Source of the DNA: Manihot esculenta
Taxonomy: Eukaryota; Streptophyta; Magnoliopsida; Malpighiales; Euphorbiaceae
Assembly (NCBI RefSeq): GCF_001659605.2
Contig: NC_035171.2
Location: 28,189,825 to 28,253,824 of the forward strand
Length of the DNA stretch: 64,000 bases
Reading direction: 5' to 3'
In this document: piece by piece, positions 1-11,791 of the stretch
Layout: each line of letters opens with the position of its first letter
Position numbering within the stretch: the first letter of the stretch is position 1
The notes under the pieces: model-generated
Seen by the model: only the letters and a program-made list of their open reading frames with translations
Databases searched by the model: none
Told to the model about the DNA's origin: nothing
Translations under genes and position numbers: made by a program

Positions 1-493
1 AGTAGGTTAATTAAGATCAAGGGAAGCCAATAGAGAAATTATTACAGGGCAAGGACTACAACGTTGTAATTAAAAACCTTAACTCTTTGGTATACCAATT
101 TCTTATTAAAGCTTTTCAAAAATTATAATTAAAATAACATTTCTTCTAATTTATAATTATTAATTAATATAAGATATTTGATTAAATATAAAGAATTACA
201 GTGGTAAAAAAAATCAGTTATTATAATTTTAATTTTATTGCGTTGAAATTTTAAAAATAAAATTTACACACGAAACACAAAATTAGAATACATAATAAAA
301 TCTTTAACATAAAAACACTACAGCGTCGATCTACATGGCACAACAATCTTAGAATCTAAGGCTTGCCTATGGAGTTTACAGATTTGTTAAGTTCGATTCG
401 GTTAATTATGGTATCGTTTTATTATTATTATTATTTTGAAACAGGTATGGTTTTATTATTGATGTACCATGTTGGTAACTTAATTTTTATTAG
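1..493. other. AT-rich sequence, probably intron of the dioxygenase gene
   Basis: No coding similarity is seen. The stretch is AT-rich and ends in a plausible intron acceptor (TTTTTATTAG at about 484-493) directly before the first recognisable dioxygenase exon. It may therefore be intron, with the 5' exons left of the window, or degraded flank if the gene is truncated. Confidence 0.4.
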
Positions 494-1460
494 AGAAATC
501 TTTTACAAGTACTCAACAGAGGTGCAAAGAGTTGCAGAATGCTTGGTGAGGTTGATGGGCAGGAACTTGGAGATAGAGCCAAAGAAGCTCGGAAGCATGT
601 TTGAAGATGGGATACAATCTATAAGATTGAATTATTATCCACCCTGTGTGGAGGCAAACAAGGTCACAGGTCTAAACACCCACTCTGATTCAACTGGGTT
701 GACATTGTTAATTCAAGCAAATGAAGTTCAAGGGTTGCAAATAAAGAAAAATGGTAAATGGGTACCCATCAAGCCTATCCCTGGTGCCTTTATTGTCAAT
801 ATTGGTGACATCATGGAGGTAATTAACACCCTTTGCACCCCTTCTTTGGACTATTTAGGCTTTGAAATTTCAGCTTCATACATATGATGGTTATATTATT
901 TGACTAATTATATCATACGCCTAGTATATCATCGGTACATTCATATTTGTTTTAAAAAGAAATTCAATATAGACTCATAGTATAAATACATGAGATTTCA
1001 TACGTGTTCAACACTCATTTTATATTGTGAATTTATATGGATTCAGTTTAGGCAAAAAGTTTTTGGTATATAGGGAAAAAAGGTTAAAAAAACAGAAAGA
1101 GCGAATATTTTTGTTTATTTTTCCTAACACATTTATGAGGAAACATGATGAGGATTTCTCAATAACATGAGAGTAGAAGTATGAATTTCTAACCCACAAT
1201 TCTTATTGAAGCAGATAATGAGCAATGGGAAATACAAGAGCATAGAGCACAGAGCGGTTGTGAACCCAGAAAAAGAAAGGCTTTCAATTGCAGCATTTCA
1301 TGGTCCAAATATGAAGAGCATTATAGCACCTCTTGAAGATCTTGTTAAGAAGGAGACACCAAATTACAAGTCCTTAACACATGAAGAATTTGTGAAGCTT
1401 GTTGTCCGCAGCAAAATTGATGGTAAAAGCATAGTGGGTCGCATGAAATTGGAGCACTGA
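494..1460 (+). CDS. 2-oxoglutarate/Fe(II)-dependent dioxygenase, SRG1-like, 3' part only
   Basis: This is the C-terminal half of a plant 2-oxoglutarate-dependent dioxygenase of the SRG1/flavonol-synthase-like group, soluble enzymes that oxidise small metabolites. Two exons are visible, 494-818 and 1215-1460. The donor is GAG|GTAATT and the acceptor GCAG|ATAATG, and the junction keeps the family reading DIMEIMSNG. The double-stranded beta-helix core carries NYYPPC, the iron ligands H and D in THSD, the third iron ligand in SIEHRAV, and the 2-oxoglutarate-binding R and S in KERLSIAAF. All catalytic residues in this half are present and the frame ends cleanly at TGA. The N-terminal roughly 150 residues of a normal 350-residue enzyme are not in the window. 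The first methionine at 363 lies in intron-like sequence and is not a credible start. Substrate is unknown. The gene may be intact beyond the left edge or a 5'-truncated copy. Confidence 0.82.
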
Positions 1461-1507
1461 ATAAAGCTTTTGCCCATTTTGGGAGAATGATTTTTCAGCC
1501 ATATGAC

Positions 1508-1978
1508 TAGGGGTGAGCATTCGGTCGGTTCGGTTCAAAACCGAACCGAACCGAATAAATCGAAAATCGAAATTTTAGATTTTATGAAAACCGAACCGAA
1601 CCGATTTTGGTCAGAAACCGAATCGAACCGAACCGGTCTGATTCGGTTCGATTCGGTTCGGTTTGATCGGTTTCGATTTTTAATATTTTTTTAATTTTTT
1701 ACACTTTATTTTTAGTATTTTAAAATTTAATTAAAATATTTTAATTTTAATATAATTTAATTTCTCTATATTATTGAAAAAATATATTATTATTTCTAAT
1801 CGGTTCGGTTCGGTTTTTTCGGTTTTTTTCTGATCAAAACCGAATCGAACCGAAATAACCGAAATTTCTGAAATTTAAAACCGAACCGAACCGAAATGTA
1901 TAAAAAACCGAACCAAATTTTCAAATCGGTTCGGTTCGGTCGGTTTTTTCGATTCGAACCGGATTCTGCTCACCCCTA
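1508..1978. mobile_element. hAT-type MITE, 471 bp, with 8-bp target-site duplication
   Basis: The ends are perfect 12-bp inverted repeats, TAGGGGTGAGCA and TGCTCACCCCTA. The element is flanked by the identical 8-bp direct repeat CATATGAC (1500-1507 and 1979-1986), the duplication size made by hAT transposases. The interior has no coding capacity. Both sub-terminal zones are packed with CGGTTCGGTT / AACCGAACCG repeats that can fold back on each other, around an AT-rich centre. It lies about 50 bp after the dioxygenase stop codon, so it probably sits in that gene's 3' UTR or just beyond. The fresh duplication and perfect ends suggest a recent insertion. Confidence 0.88.
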
Positions 1979-1986
1979 CATATGAC

Positions 1987-4390
1987 TACCTATAAGATAT
2001 AAAGAAATAATCAAATATAGCACCCTTATTACCAATATGGATAAGAAGCATTATATTCAATACTACAGTATTCAACTCTCTAGTTTTTTTTTTTGGTACA
2101 AGTGGTTTTGATTCGTGTTTAAATTTGAAACTACAAACTAAATCCTATTAATAGTAGTTTTTATTATAATAGATACAATAAATAATTATTCAAAATACAT
2201 AGCACTTAATTCCTTATAAAAAAATATTTTGTTAAATATATATAAATATATAAAGCTGAGATCTAAAATAGACTAAGAAGAAATTGACAAACCGCATACT
2301 TAAATTTATATATTTAACTGCTTAAATTTATGTATTTATGGTAAGTGATACACTTAACGAGTTTTATTTTTATTTTTAAATTATATTTTGATATTTACTA
2401 ATGTTACTAATTAATATGTCGATAATAAATGTAATTTGTTATCTTTATTATTACCATTTGTATATGACTTTTTAATTTTCTACTATTATCTATTATTAGT
2501 ATATAACTTTTTAATTTTTTTATAATTTTTTAATATAATATATTAATCACAATAAAATAAAAAATTTAATATATATATATCTTTTATTTTTATTTTTAAT
2601 AATAAATAAACTGTAGAAAAATATAATTAATGCTATTAATTAATTGATACTGAACTCCAAAATAGGTTGATGAGAGATTGATGAGTATCACTGTTAAATT
2701 TAAGTATAAAAAATTGCCAAGTAACATAATTAACTATATATAATTATGCAATCACTCCATATGGAAATATCTATTTGTAAAGAATAAAAATTTGTTTGTA
2801 ATTATATTTACAAACATATCATAAACGGATTAAATCTATTTACGTAAATTTTGTTTGTAATTCTATTACAAATGGATCTAGTATTTGTTATAAACGGATT
2901 TTCAAATAAATTGTTGATTTATATTACACATGGATCTGTGACTTCATTCGTAATTTTTTATTATTATAAATAGTGATTTACAAAAAAATTTTATGGTATA
3001 AACGGAAATATCTTTTATATTTTATTTACAATATATCCGTTTATAATTTATTTATAGTCCGTTTTGTTTGTAATTTGTTTGTATTACAAGTAGATTTGTA
3101 AAATATTTGTAATCTGTTTGTATTTTAAACGAATTTTTCGTTTGTAAAATGTTTATAATCTATATATATATATGTGATTGTTCGCATTACAAAGAGACTT
3201 CGTTTCTAAAATTGATTTGTAATTCCTTATTTTCACACATCATTCTATCAATTAATTCATAATTTAGTAAATTACCAACTAAATACACAACCAAATAAAT
3301 GATTATGTAACACAAATACATATTTAAAATTACATATAATAATAAATTTAATAATCAAAGAAAACCACATTGAAAAAATATGTAATCTTGTTTATTACAA
3401 GAAAAGTAAACACCCTTAGTATACTGCACACTTAAAAGCCAATCAAGACATTAGCCACCGGCTTTGGCTACATATTTGACAAACTTCTATATACACTTAT
3501 GCCCATAAAGGATAAAGTTGAGATAGGATCTACATCGTCTACAAACCTAAATGTAGAAGATAATATAATTTTTCTCATACAAAGACACAAAGTTCAGAAA
3601 CTCAAAGAGTAAGTATTAACTATTAACATTAATTATGCAAATATATATAGAAATGAAATTTAAAGTTAATTTATAATGTATATGATATCCACTTTCGATG
3701 ACTTAATTGATCACAATTTTAGGTGGCTACTAGCACTGCTCATGGTCACTTGATCAGCGATAAGATTTGTGCTTTTTTTTTTCTTTTTTCATTAACTTGA
3801 ATAATTTTTTTTTTTTGTAAAAGTTTCATAAAAATTAAAATATCATAACTGTAGTAAATTTTAGTTATACTCCACTAATACCTTAATCATACAAGCACAT
3901 GCATCTTACTCAAGTTCAACTATTTGTGTTTCAAGACAATTATTAAATACTATTGCAAGCAATTTAAAAACCGAGACAATCACCCACACAAATACTAATA
4001 TACTATTTATGAAGCTAAATTTTTAAGAATTTAAGAGTGGAATAATTAAATTGCAATGTTTAGCCACAATTTCTACCAAAATGCATAAAAAAAAGTAAAA
4101 GGAAACGTATGATTTTTTTTTTAAAAAAAAATTACAGAATAAAACAAGAAACAATAAAATACAACATATATTAGTTTTCTCCCCCACACTTGACCAACGC
4201 ATTGCTCTTAATGTGTGCAAAACTAGAAAGTTATATAAAGAGGGTTAGAACAACACTCTCTTGGTTAAGTTGACGTGGGCAAGACATAAGGCAAGACTCA
4301 AGTAATTGGTGGAGGAAAAGGAATTCCAGCATGATCAAAGTAAGAATTGTAGCATGTCTTTTGTATTGGCTATAACTATCTTATTGCTTT
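1987..4390. other. AT-rich intergenic sequence
   Basis: No gene is recognised. The stretch holds AT-rich sequence, the subrepeat-rich block described separately at 2760-3240, and homopolymer runs near 3775-3815 and 4110-4125. The short minus-strand reading frame around 4023-4220 looks like chance. Confidence 0.5.
2760..3240. repeat. Subrepeat-rich block, likely degraded DNA-transposon subterminal region
   Basis: Variants of TTGTTTGTAAT, ATTACAAATGGATC and AAACGGAT recur in both orientations through about 450 bp. This is a pattern typical of subterminal regions of plant DNA transposons. Terminal repeats and a target-site duplication were not found, so the class is undetermined. Confidence 0.4.
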
Positions 4391-4397
4391 CTTGTAC

Positions 4398-5294
4398 TCA
4401 TGAAACAACATGATTAGTTTCTTTTCTTTTAAGTGAAGTGTGTCTCCAGTCCCTAGGTATGAATATTAATTTGAGGTGATTGGGTAGTAACTTTAACTCT
4501 AATTCAGGTGCTTTCATAACAGATGGCTGCAATGGTGAGTTATATTTAGGCAAGTCGCTGGTCAAGGTTGACATACTGTCTAAAGTATGAAAAATTTCTT
4601 GTAACATTTTATCAGCAATAACTTGCTGATCTAATTATTTTGGTTTGTCCATGTTCACACCTCTATATAAACCAACATTCAACTTGTCATCAACACTTAA
4701 TTCAAATATATTTTAGCTCAAATTATCAATGACATCTATGCCATCAACATGAGTTACATCACTAAGATACTTCAACAAATCATAAACATTAAATTTAATC
4801 ACTTTTCCATCAAATTTCATAGTGAGTCTATCATCCATCATGCACATCTATTTTACTCTTAGCCGTGCTAAAAAAAGGTCTACCCAACGAAATATCAAAT
4901 ATAATATTAAATTTATCATCTTTCATGTCAATGATATAAAAATTTGTAGGAAAAACTAACTCATCAACTTGGACTATGACATCTTTCAAAATACTCTCTA
5001 AATAAATAATGGATTTATCAGTAAGTTGGATAACAACACTCATTTTTTTACGAGTTCATCATTCACTAAATTATAAATAGACAAATGCATGAAATTAATT
5101 GAAGCTTCAAGATCACACATTGCCTTTTTAATCCCAACATTACCAATTATGCAAGAAATAGCAAATATACTTCTATCATTGCACTTAGGAGGTAATTTTT
5201 TTTGAATAACTACAAAAATATTTTCTCTCACACTTACCTTTTTATTCTCAGGTATTTTTTTCTTTTTGGTGCAAAATTCTTTCAAAAATTTCAC
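4398..5294 (-). pseudogene. gypsy protease and pre-RT linker, degenerate
   Basis: The upstream half (5294 to 5040) has the QKKLPPKC motif and the protease active-site context CDLEASINFM. The usual reading at that point is D-L-G-A-S, so the active-site glycine appears to be replaced by Glu. The next piece (5043 to 4831) holds the protease flap and C-terminal context, with LGRPFFSTAKSKIDVHDG near its end. A further piece to 4398 keeps ELELKLLPNHLKLIF, the linker that precedes reverse transcriptase in these elements. Frame changes and stops separate the pieces. No reverse transcriptase follows; coding similarity ends near 4400. Confidence 0.72.
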
Positions 5295-5799
5295 ATATTT
5301 AGGTACTTGCTTAATAATATCAAGTAAATGAACGTTTACCTCAACCTTGCGGAAAGTCTCTAGAATTTCTTTTTCCTCTATTTTTTAGATTTAGCAAACT
5401 TTTCAAGAAAAAGCATGGAATGACAAATTCCTCTTGCTGGTCTGTTTTTGCAGCAGTTTTCTCTTTCTTTTTTTTTCTATTGAATTTCTGCAGATGCATT
5501 CTATAGTTCTATTATTGAGCTTTGTCTAAGTCTCTGCCCGTGTGGAACAGTCTCCTTCTGCTATTGAGTTTCTGCAGATGCATTCTACAGATCTGTCATA
5601 AAGCTTTACTCAAGTCTCTGCCCATGTGGAACTTCTTGCAACTCTTTTCCACTCCTGAAAATTATTGCATTCACATTTTTCTTTGGATTGACTATCGTTT
5701 GAGATGGTAGCTTTTCTTGGGACTCCATATACTTATGGATGTAGCCATTTATAATATCTTCAATAGGCATACCTTGCTTTTGAGGAGGGGTTTATTGAG

Positions 5800-6905
5800 G
5801 TAATGATGTTGAAAACTTTAAAAATTGTTGGACCTTACGTAGATGAAATTGGCATGGTCCCTCCATCCTGGATTGTATATGTTAGATTAAGAATCATATT
5901 TTCTTTGTTGTTGATACCCTTCAAAACTTTCTATAACATTGACATGTTGTTAATCCTCTTCGAGTGTGGGTACATATCCTTTGGATGTCCATAAGTTGCA
6001 CAAATCCCACATGCTCTTGCTTGTTATTTATTTCTTACAACAAGACTTTGCACCACAGATGTTAATGCATAAATTTTAGATTCAAGAGAAGACATATTTA
6101 CCTCATTAACCCTTTTTGGGGCTCTTTTTGGTCTCCATATTATTTGAAAGTTGCGGCTGATGACCGCTGGATTCCTTCACCCCGGGCCAGGGGCTTGACC
6201 ACAGCCCAAGGCCCATGACGAAGAGGCCCACACACCTGATATACATAACAAGCCTGGCTCATCCAACCTTCAATGCCGGGCTCGACCCATCTTCTCCACT
6301 CAAGCCGGCCCGGCCCACACGAAGCAGGCCCTCTCCACTCAGGCTTAGCGTCCGGCCCAACTCTCGGCCTAGCCCAGGATCCAGAAAAACATTCACCAGA
6401 CAGCCTGGCAGATCCGCTCGAACGTACGCACGAGAAGAATCAGAGGCCGTTACGCATGGAGCAGGCGGCTGATACCCTAGTACCTCCGAATCCGCATGGC
6501 AGAGACGCGTGGCCCAATCCTGGAGAGACCTTTACACGTCACCAGCAAGCAAGACAATGTATAAAAGAGGAGTCCCCTCCTCAGGAAACTTAAGCATTAT
6601 TCAGTAATACAAAACCCTTGTAAAACCCTATTCTATTGGATCTCAGATCATCAGCGGCCATAGTAGAAATTAACTCTCTAATGACTTGAGGTGTCTTATC
6701 CTTAATAGATCCTCCACATGCTGCATCAATGAGTTTTCTTTCTAAGGGTAGAAGACCTCCATAGAAGTATTAGATAAGAGATAAGTCAAAGATGTCATGT
6801 TGGGGGAAACCTGCGCGTAACTTTTTAAACTTCTTCCAATATTCGTACAACTCCTCATATTCTTTTTGCTTGATCCTACTGATCTCTTTTCTAACACCAA
6901 TGGCT
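5800..6905 (-). pseudogene. gypsy gag with zinc-knuckle remnant, interrupted
   Basis: On the minus strand, 6905 to 6660 translates to a retrotransposon gag segment (EYEELYEYWKKFKKL, then YFYGGLLPLERKLIDAA). One in-frame stop falls before the YFYGG block. After the inserted solo LTR, gag resumes below 6152 and reaches a knuckle-like CGICATYGHPKDMYP. There the two Cys and the His of a CCHC finger remain, but the last Cys is replaced by Tyr. Removing the solo LTR and one copy of its duplication joins the two gag halves at the same point. Confidence 0.7.
6158..6653 (+). mobile_element. Solo LTR of a Tat-type gypsy family, TSD GCGGC
   Basis: This 496-bp sequence begins TGATGACC and ends ATCATCA. 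It is flanked by the 5-bp direct repeat GCGGC (6153-6157 and 6654-6658). Its ends and its GATCAGAGGCCGTTACG-like block match the LTRs of the large element at 34-47 kb, so it belongs to the same or a sister family. A TATA-like TATAAAAGAGG lies at about 6560, and the 3' end shares the GGATCTCAGATCATCA terminus. No internal region is present, as expected after LTR-LTR recombination. The GC-rich reading frames inside it (for example 6215-6593) are not genes. Confidence 0.88.
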
Positions 6906-6919
6906 TTGGATTTAGAAAA

Positions 6920-7640
6920 TGTTCGCTAATTAACCCTAGTCAACAAACAAACCAAAGAACGTCTGTTAGATTTAATTTATTAACTGTTTTAAGAATTAAA
7001 GAGATACAATTGTAATCAATAAATCAATCCACGTAGTAAGTTTAAGCTAGATCATGCAATTGCTTAGTGGATAACACTGATTGTTACCTATTATTGAATA
7101 ATTCAAGGAATTACGAACTCAAGCATCCAAATTAATAATATATTACCTTGAAAATATGAACAATCGGCCCTATTAGTCAATCAACAAAACAATAATAATT
7201 AGAGCTAAATTTGCATAAATATTGAAAGAATAAAGATGAACAATATAGTTTAGATCTCATAATCCATGAAAACCTGAAACTTTAATCTATCTTCAATTAG
7301 AACTAAAAAAATTAGCCACACATGACTGCAAAAAATACATAAAAAGAAGAAAGAAATTCGGCCAAGAAGAGAGGATGTGGCTGCTATCAAAAAGAGTGCT
7401 TAAATAACAAAACCTTAGAGAAATTATCTTGAAATTTCTTTCTAAAAAAGTTTGATTTGAGTATCTTTACTGAAATAATGCTTTTGATTTGTTTTCCAGA
7501 AAGAGCAGAGATTTTTTGATCTTTTGAAAATGAATCATGTGAGATCTAAACTGATTTGTATGCTTTAAATGGGAGAATTCTAATTTTTTTCATTTTATAT
7601 ATACTTCTGCAGCTATTTGGAGGCTTGCCCAAAGATTTGG
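6920..7640. repeat. Dispersed repeat, copy A (second copy near 57.5 kb)
   Basis: From GTTCGCTAATTAACCCTAGT onward the sequence is collinear, with many substitutions, with 57537-58340. Shared landmarks are the GTTCGCTAAT start, the CAAGGAACGTC-like block, GCATAAATATTGAAA, the CTTCAATTAGAAC / CTTCAACTAGAAA block and a TTTGGGCAAATC-type motif. There is no coding capacity. It is probably a piece of an LTR or leader of a retroelement, and it abuts the gag remnant on its left. Confidence 0.6.
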
Positions 7641-8105
7641 GCAAATCTTCGATAAGTCTATTCAGTCACTATACATAATTAATTTTTTTTCTTTTTGATT
7701 TTGACTCGTTTTTGCTATCCTTTTCATTTCTATATAAAATTTATAAAATTATCAAAATAAATAATATTCATATTTCATTTAACTAAATATTTTATTAAAA
7801 TATATACTAAATATATGCATCATCATGCAGACATATATATATTTGAAATAAAGTTTGTAGTAGTTCTAGTGTTTGTAGCATAGCTTATTATGATAGATTA
7901 AATAGACTATCCCTTTCTGGCATTGAAGTGGGAAGATACAGAGCCAACTCCATTAAGATAGCTTGGCTTGATCAACTATTTAAGCATTGATATTTCAATC
8001 ATACACGCATTCATATTTCATTTTAATAATCATTCATAGACTATAAATAACAGAAAAAAAAAAACTCTAATATTAATGTTGGAAAAAAAATTAAAATAGT
8101 CAGAA

Positions 8106-8142
<37 letters not shown>

Positions 8143-8373
8143 AGAAAATAAAAGGTTCATTTTTAAAATGAAAACACAAGGCCAAAGGCTAAGAGACTTG
8201 AAGAATCCAAAGGTCTAAAGGAACTTATATAAACTTATGTAAACTTGACAAAAGGGTCCAAACGTCCAAAGAAACTTATATAAACTTGAAACCCAAGCAC
8301 CAATATATATAGGCCAATCCAGACCAACCCTAAGAACAAATGGGTACTTGACACAATAGGCTACTCTAAAAAT
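7641..8373. other. AT-rich sequence with (TA)n run
   Basis: No gene is seen. A (TA)n microsatellite occupies about 8107-8139. Short imperfect repeats of ACTTATATAAACTTG follow at 8222-8290. Confidence 0.5.
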
Positions 8374-8835
8374 TAGGGCTATGTATGGTTCTTGAAGTTT
8401 CGAATTGAATTAAAGAATCGTAACGAATCGAACTGAAATCAAAAAAGAATCAATGATATAAAAATCGAATTATACTGAACCGAATATATATATATATATT
8501 AAATAATTTTTAAATAATTTTTATCAAAAATTATACCGAAACTGAAAAAAACATATCGAACCGGAATTATACCGAAAAATGATAAATATATATATATATT
8601 TTTAAATAATTTATAGTGATATTATAATTTGAATATATATAGTTTCAATAATATGTTTTATATATCATACCATTTCAATAAAATTACACACATACAATTG
8701 TAATATTATTTAATTATTAAATATTTATTATTATTTTATTTAGCCAATTTAATTGGTTGATTACAATTTGTTCTATTTAAATAGATTATATATATATATA
8801 TATATATACAAACTATATTATTTGAATATAAATTA

Positions 8836-8877
<42 letters not shown>

Positions 8878-9106
8878 AATGTTATTATTATTATATATAT
8901 ATATATAATAACAATATAAAATTGTTGTATTTTTTAGACACCAGTCAATTATTAAATATTTATAATTGTATAATTTAACTAATTTCGTTAATTAATTAAA
9001 GTTTTTTTATCTAAATAGATTTTGTATATACACTACCCTAATATTAATAGAATTATATTAATAGAATATAAACTACTAAAATATAGATCAATATATATAT
9101 ATAATG

Positions 9107-9553
9107 CGGAGTAATTAGTTTTAGATTTTATGTCAGATTTAAATCGGATTTAAATTTTGATGTCGATGTCCGTTGAAGGTCCACAACAGCTTTTCAAAAA
9201 GAGAATTTTGAGACGTGCGACTTTTAAAAGTATGACAAGAGCTATAGGACTTATCATAAAATTCAAAGCGAAAATTTTATAGTGTTTAGATAATTAATTT
9301 TGCATTTTTATTATTCTTTTAGATTTTTTCATAATTTTTTATATTAAAATTTTTCTATTATAAATCATTTTCTCTTAACCGTTTCACATACTTTTCAATT
9401 TTCAAGAATTTAATAAGAGTTTTCGGCTTTTAACCTTTCATTTTTAAATTTCATCTTAACTAAATATTATTGGTTTCAATTTTAAGGAATTTAATAAGAT
9501 TTTTCAGCTTTTAGCCTTTTATTTTTAAATTTCGTCTTAACTAAACATTATTG
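9107..9553. repeat. Dispersed repeat, inverted copy near 23.0-23.4 kb
   Basis: The segment from GCGGAGTAATTAGTTTTAGA through AACAGCTTTTCAAAAAGAGA to the ATTATTGG blocks is similar to the reverse complement of about 23420-23030. Within this copy the last about 75 bp (AATTTAATAAGA... to ...AACTAAAYATTATTGG) is duplicated in tandem (about 9400-9478 and 9479-9553). There is no coding capacity, and the element class was not identified. Confidence 0.5.
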
Positions 9554-9630
9554 GTTAAAATTTCTAACAAATCTAATCGGTCCTATTTTAATATATATAG
9601 ATATATATACTTATAATTTATTATTAGTAG

Positions 9631-9687
<57 letters not shown>

Positions 9688-10660
9688 GTGTTTTAGTCAC
9701 TAATTAATTATTAAAGGTTTATAAGAGTATAATTTAATTCGTTAATTATACTTCATTTTATTTAAACAGATTATATTATACATTATCTCCATATTAATAG
9801 AATTTATACTAATAGAATATAAATTATTAAAATCAATTATATATATATATATATGTACTTATAATTATTATTATTACTCCTATATATAATTGTTAATTAG
9901 ATTATATATATTAATAAAATATAATTTAATAGAATCAGAAATAAATTAAATTAAAATAGTTGTGACTATTGAAAAAAATATTATTTGATTATATATATTA
10001 ATAAAATATAATTTGATAGAATTATAAATAAATTAAATTAAAATAATTGTGACTATTTAAAAAAAATATTATTCAATTAAATTATGTAGTTTTAGATGCT
10101 AAATAATTTTAGATAAAACTACATAATTTTATTATAAAAAAAAAATAAAATAAAATAACTTTGCAACATATCATAATAACGATAAAAACTTATTTGATTG
10201 GAGTTTATTTATTATGAAAATATTGTAATAAAGTTTTTAGAAATTTCATTAGAAATTTTATTAAAAATTTTAAAAAGTTTTATGGAGAGTTTTTTTTTTT
10301 TTTACTTTTTCTTCTTCACCTTTTAAGATTTTAAAAATTATAATAGAAAAATTATATTATATTTAATCTTTTAGTGTTTTGATATATTATAATAGAAAAA
10401 TTGTATTATATTTAGTCTTTTAGTATTTTGATATATTTTAAATAGAAATATTATATTATATTTTAGATATTTGATGTTATTTTAAAATTTGAATATGAGA
10501 TTTATTAATTTGATATAAATAATATTATTAGTATGTTAAAAATATTTAATTATTTCATTTAATTTTAAATTTTAATATAGGAATCGACAACAATAACAAA
10601 ACTAGAATCGAAATAAAAATTGATATTAAAATCAGAATAAAAAATATATACAACTGTATA

Positions 10661-11144
10661 TAGGGGTGAGCAGTATTAGATTCAAACTGAAAAAATTAGT
10701 ATTATGTTCAAATCGAAAAAATCGACAAAATCGAATTAATTTGAAAATTTAATTCGGTATTTTATTTATTTCGATTTGATTCAGTTTTTAATTTTAAAAA
10801 TTTCGGTTATTTCAGTTCGGTTCGATTTTGATAAAAAATAAAAAAAACGAACCGAACCGAGTAGTGATAATAATATGTTATTTTCAATAATATAGAGAAA
10901 TTAGATTATAGTAAAATTAAAATATTTTAATTAAATTTTAAAATACTAAAAATAAAGTGTAAAAAATAAAAAAAATTATTAAAAATTGAAACCGAACAAT
11001 CTGAACTGAATCGAACTGAATCAGATCGGTTCGATTTGATTCAGTTTCTGATCAAAATCGGTTCAGTTTGGTTTTTATAAATACTAGAATTTCGATTTTC
11101 AATTTATTTGGTTCAAAATCGAATTGACCGAATGCTCACCCTTA
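10661..11144. mobile_element. hAT-type MITE, second copy of the 1508-1978 family
   Basis: The termini TAGGGGTGAGCA and TGCTCACCCTTA match the first MITE, with one changed base at the right end. The flanks are ACTGTATA (10653-10660) and ACTGTACA (11145-11152), an 8-bp duplication with one mismatch. The interior shows the same AACCGAAC / TCGGTTC subterminal structure with more C-to-T change. It is older than the copy at 1.5 kb. Confidence 0.8.
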
Positions 11145-11258
11145 ACTGTACACAAACTGTATTGAAATTCGATTCTAATTTTGATTCTAAAAAGTTCAAA
11201 GAACTTATTTTCGTTTTCGATTCTTACAAAAAAACCATCTTGGAACCGCACATCCCTA

Positions 11259-11791
11259 CAAAAACCTCAAGATTTCTCTAATAATAATAAAAAAAAACTT
11301 TCTATAGAGGGAGAGAGTCTCCAATGTACACTAATATAAATAGATACGTGCTTAACTTTACAAATAATGCGTATCACATAATTTATTATATAATCATATG
11401 AGTCTCCAACGTACACTAACCTAAATAGATATATGCTAATTTGTATCACATAATTTATTGTATAATCATATTTATCATGAATTATGTAATTCTATGGTTC
11501 AAGAATTACATAGAACTGTAATATTTTTCTATTGAAAGTTATTTGAAAGATTGATTAGAAGGAAACACCAAATGCTCCATAAAGCTTAATTATCACCTCT
11601 TCATCCTCTGCGATTATCTTATCTCACACAAAATTGTTAAAGAGAAAAGCCACAGCGTTTAATTCAAATATTCCTTTTGCAAAGAGATTTTGAGAGCACA
11701 GAAATTTGTAGAATAGACGTTTTAGAATATCGTCTATTGATCGAGAATAAGAGAGTTCATATAAGCACTTCATGGAACCGCTTTCTTAATA
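11259..11791. other. Intergenic sequence with an about 83-bp tandem duplication
   Basis: The block AGTCTCCAAYGTACACTAA with its downstream CACATAATTTATT occurs twice (starts about 11318 and 11401). No gene is seen. Short reading frames across the duplication are not supported. Confidence 0.5.

Larger units (their letters stand above)
4398..6915 (-). mobile_element. Degenerate Ty3/gypsy retrotransposon remnant (gag to protease), minus strand
   Basis: Read on the minus strand from about 6915 down to 4400, translated pieces in several frames match the plant Ty3/gypsy order: gag, then zinc knuckle, protease and the linker before reverse transcriptase. Stops and frameshifts are frequent and no LTR belonging to it was recognised, so it is an old fragment. 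A younger solo LTR (6158-6653) is inserted in gag. The upstream end of gag meets another repeat at about 6920. The style resembles Athila/Tat-lineage elements, which is family-level inference. Confidence 0.75.
8374..11258. mobile_element. Possible large decayed hAT-like element containing a nested MITE
   Basis: The left end TAGGGCTATGTATGGTTCTT (8374) resembles the reverse complement of the right end (TAGGGATGTGCGGTTCC, reading back from 11258). Both ends are followed by GAATCGAA-type subterminal repeats. Flanking octamers CTAAAAAT and CAAAAACC match at only 5 of 8 positions, so the target-site duplication is weak. The interior is non-coding, has several (TA)n runs (8839-8872, 9632-9684) and holds the MITE at 10661-11144. 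The boundaries are a suggestion only. Confidence 0.35.

Noticed and set aside
1503..1694. 63-codon frame as a gene
   Set aside because: It is an in-frame reading of CGGTTCGG repeats in the MITE.
6215..6593. GC-rich overlapping frames as small genes
   Set aside because: They lie entirely inside the solo LTR bounded by GCGGC duplications.
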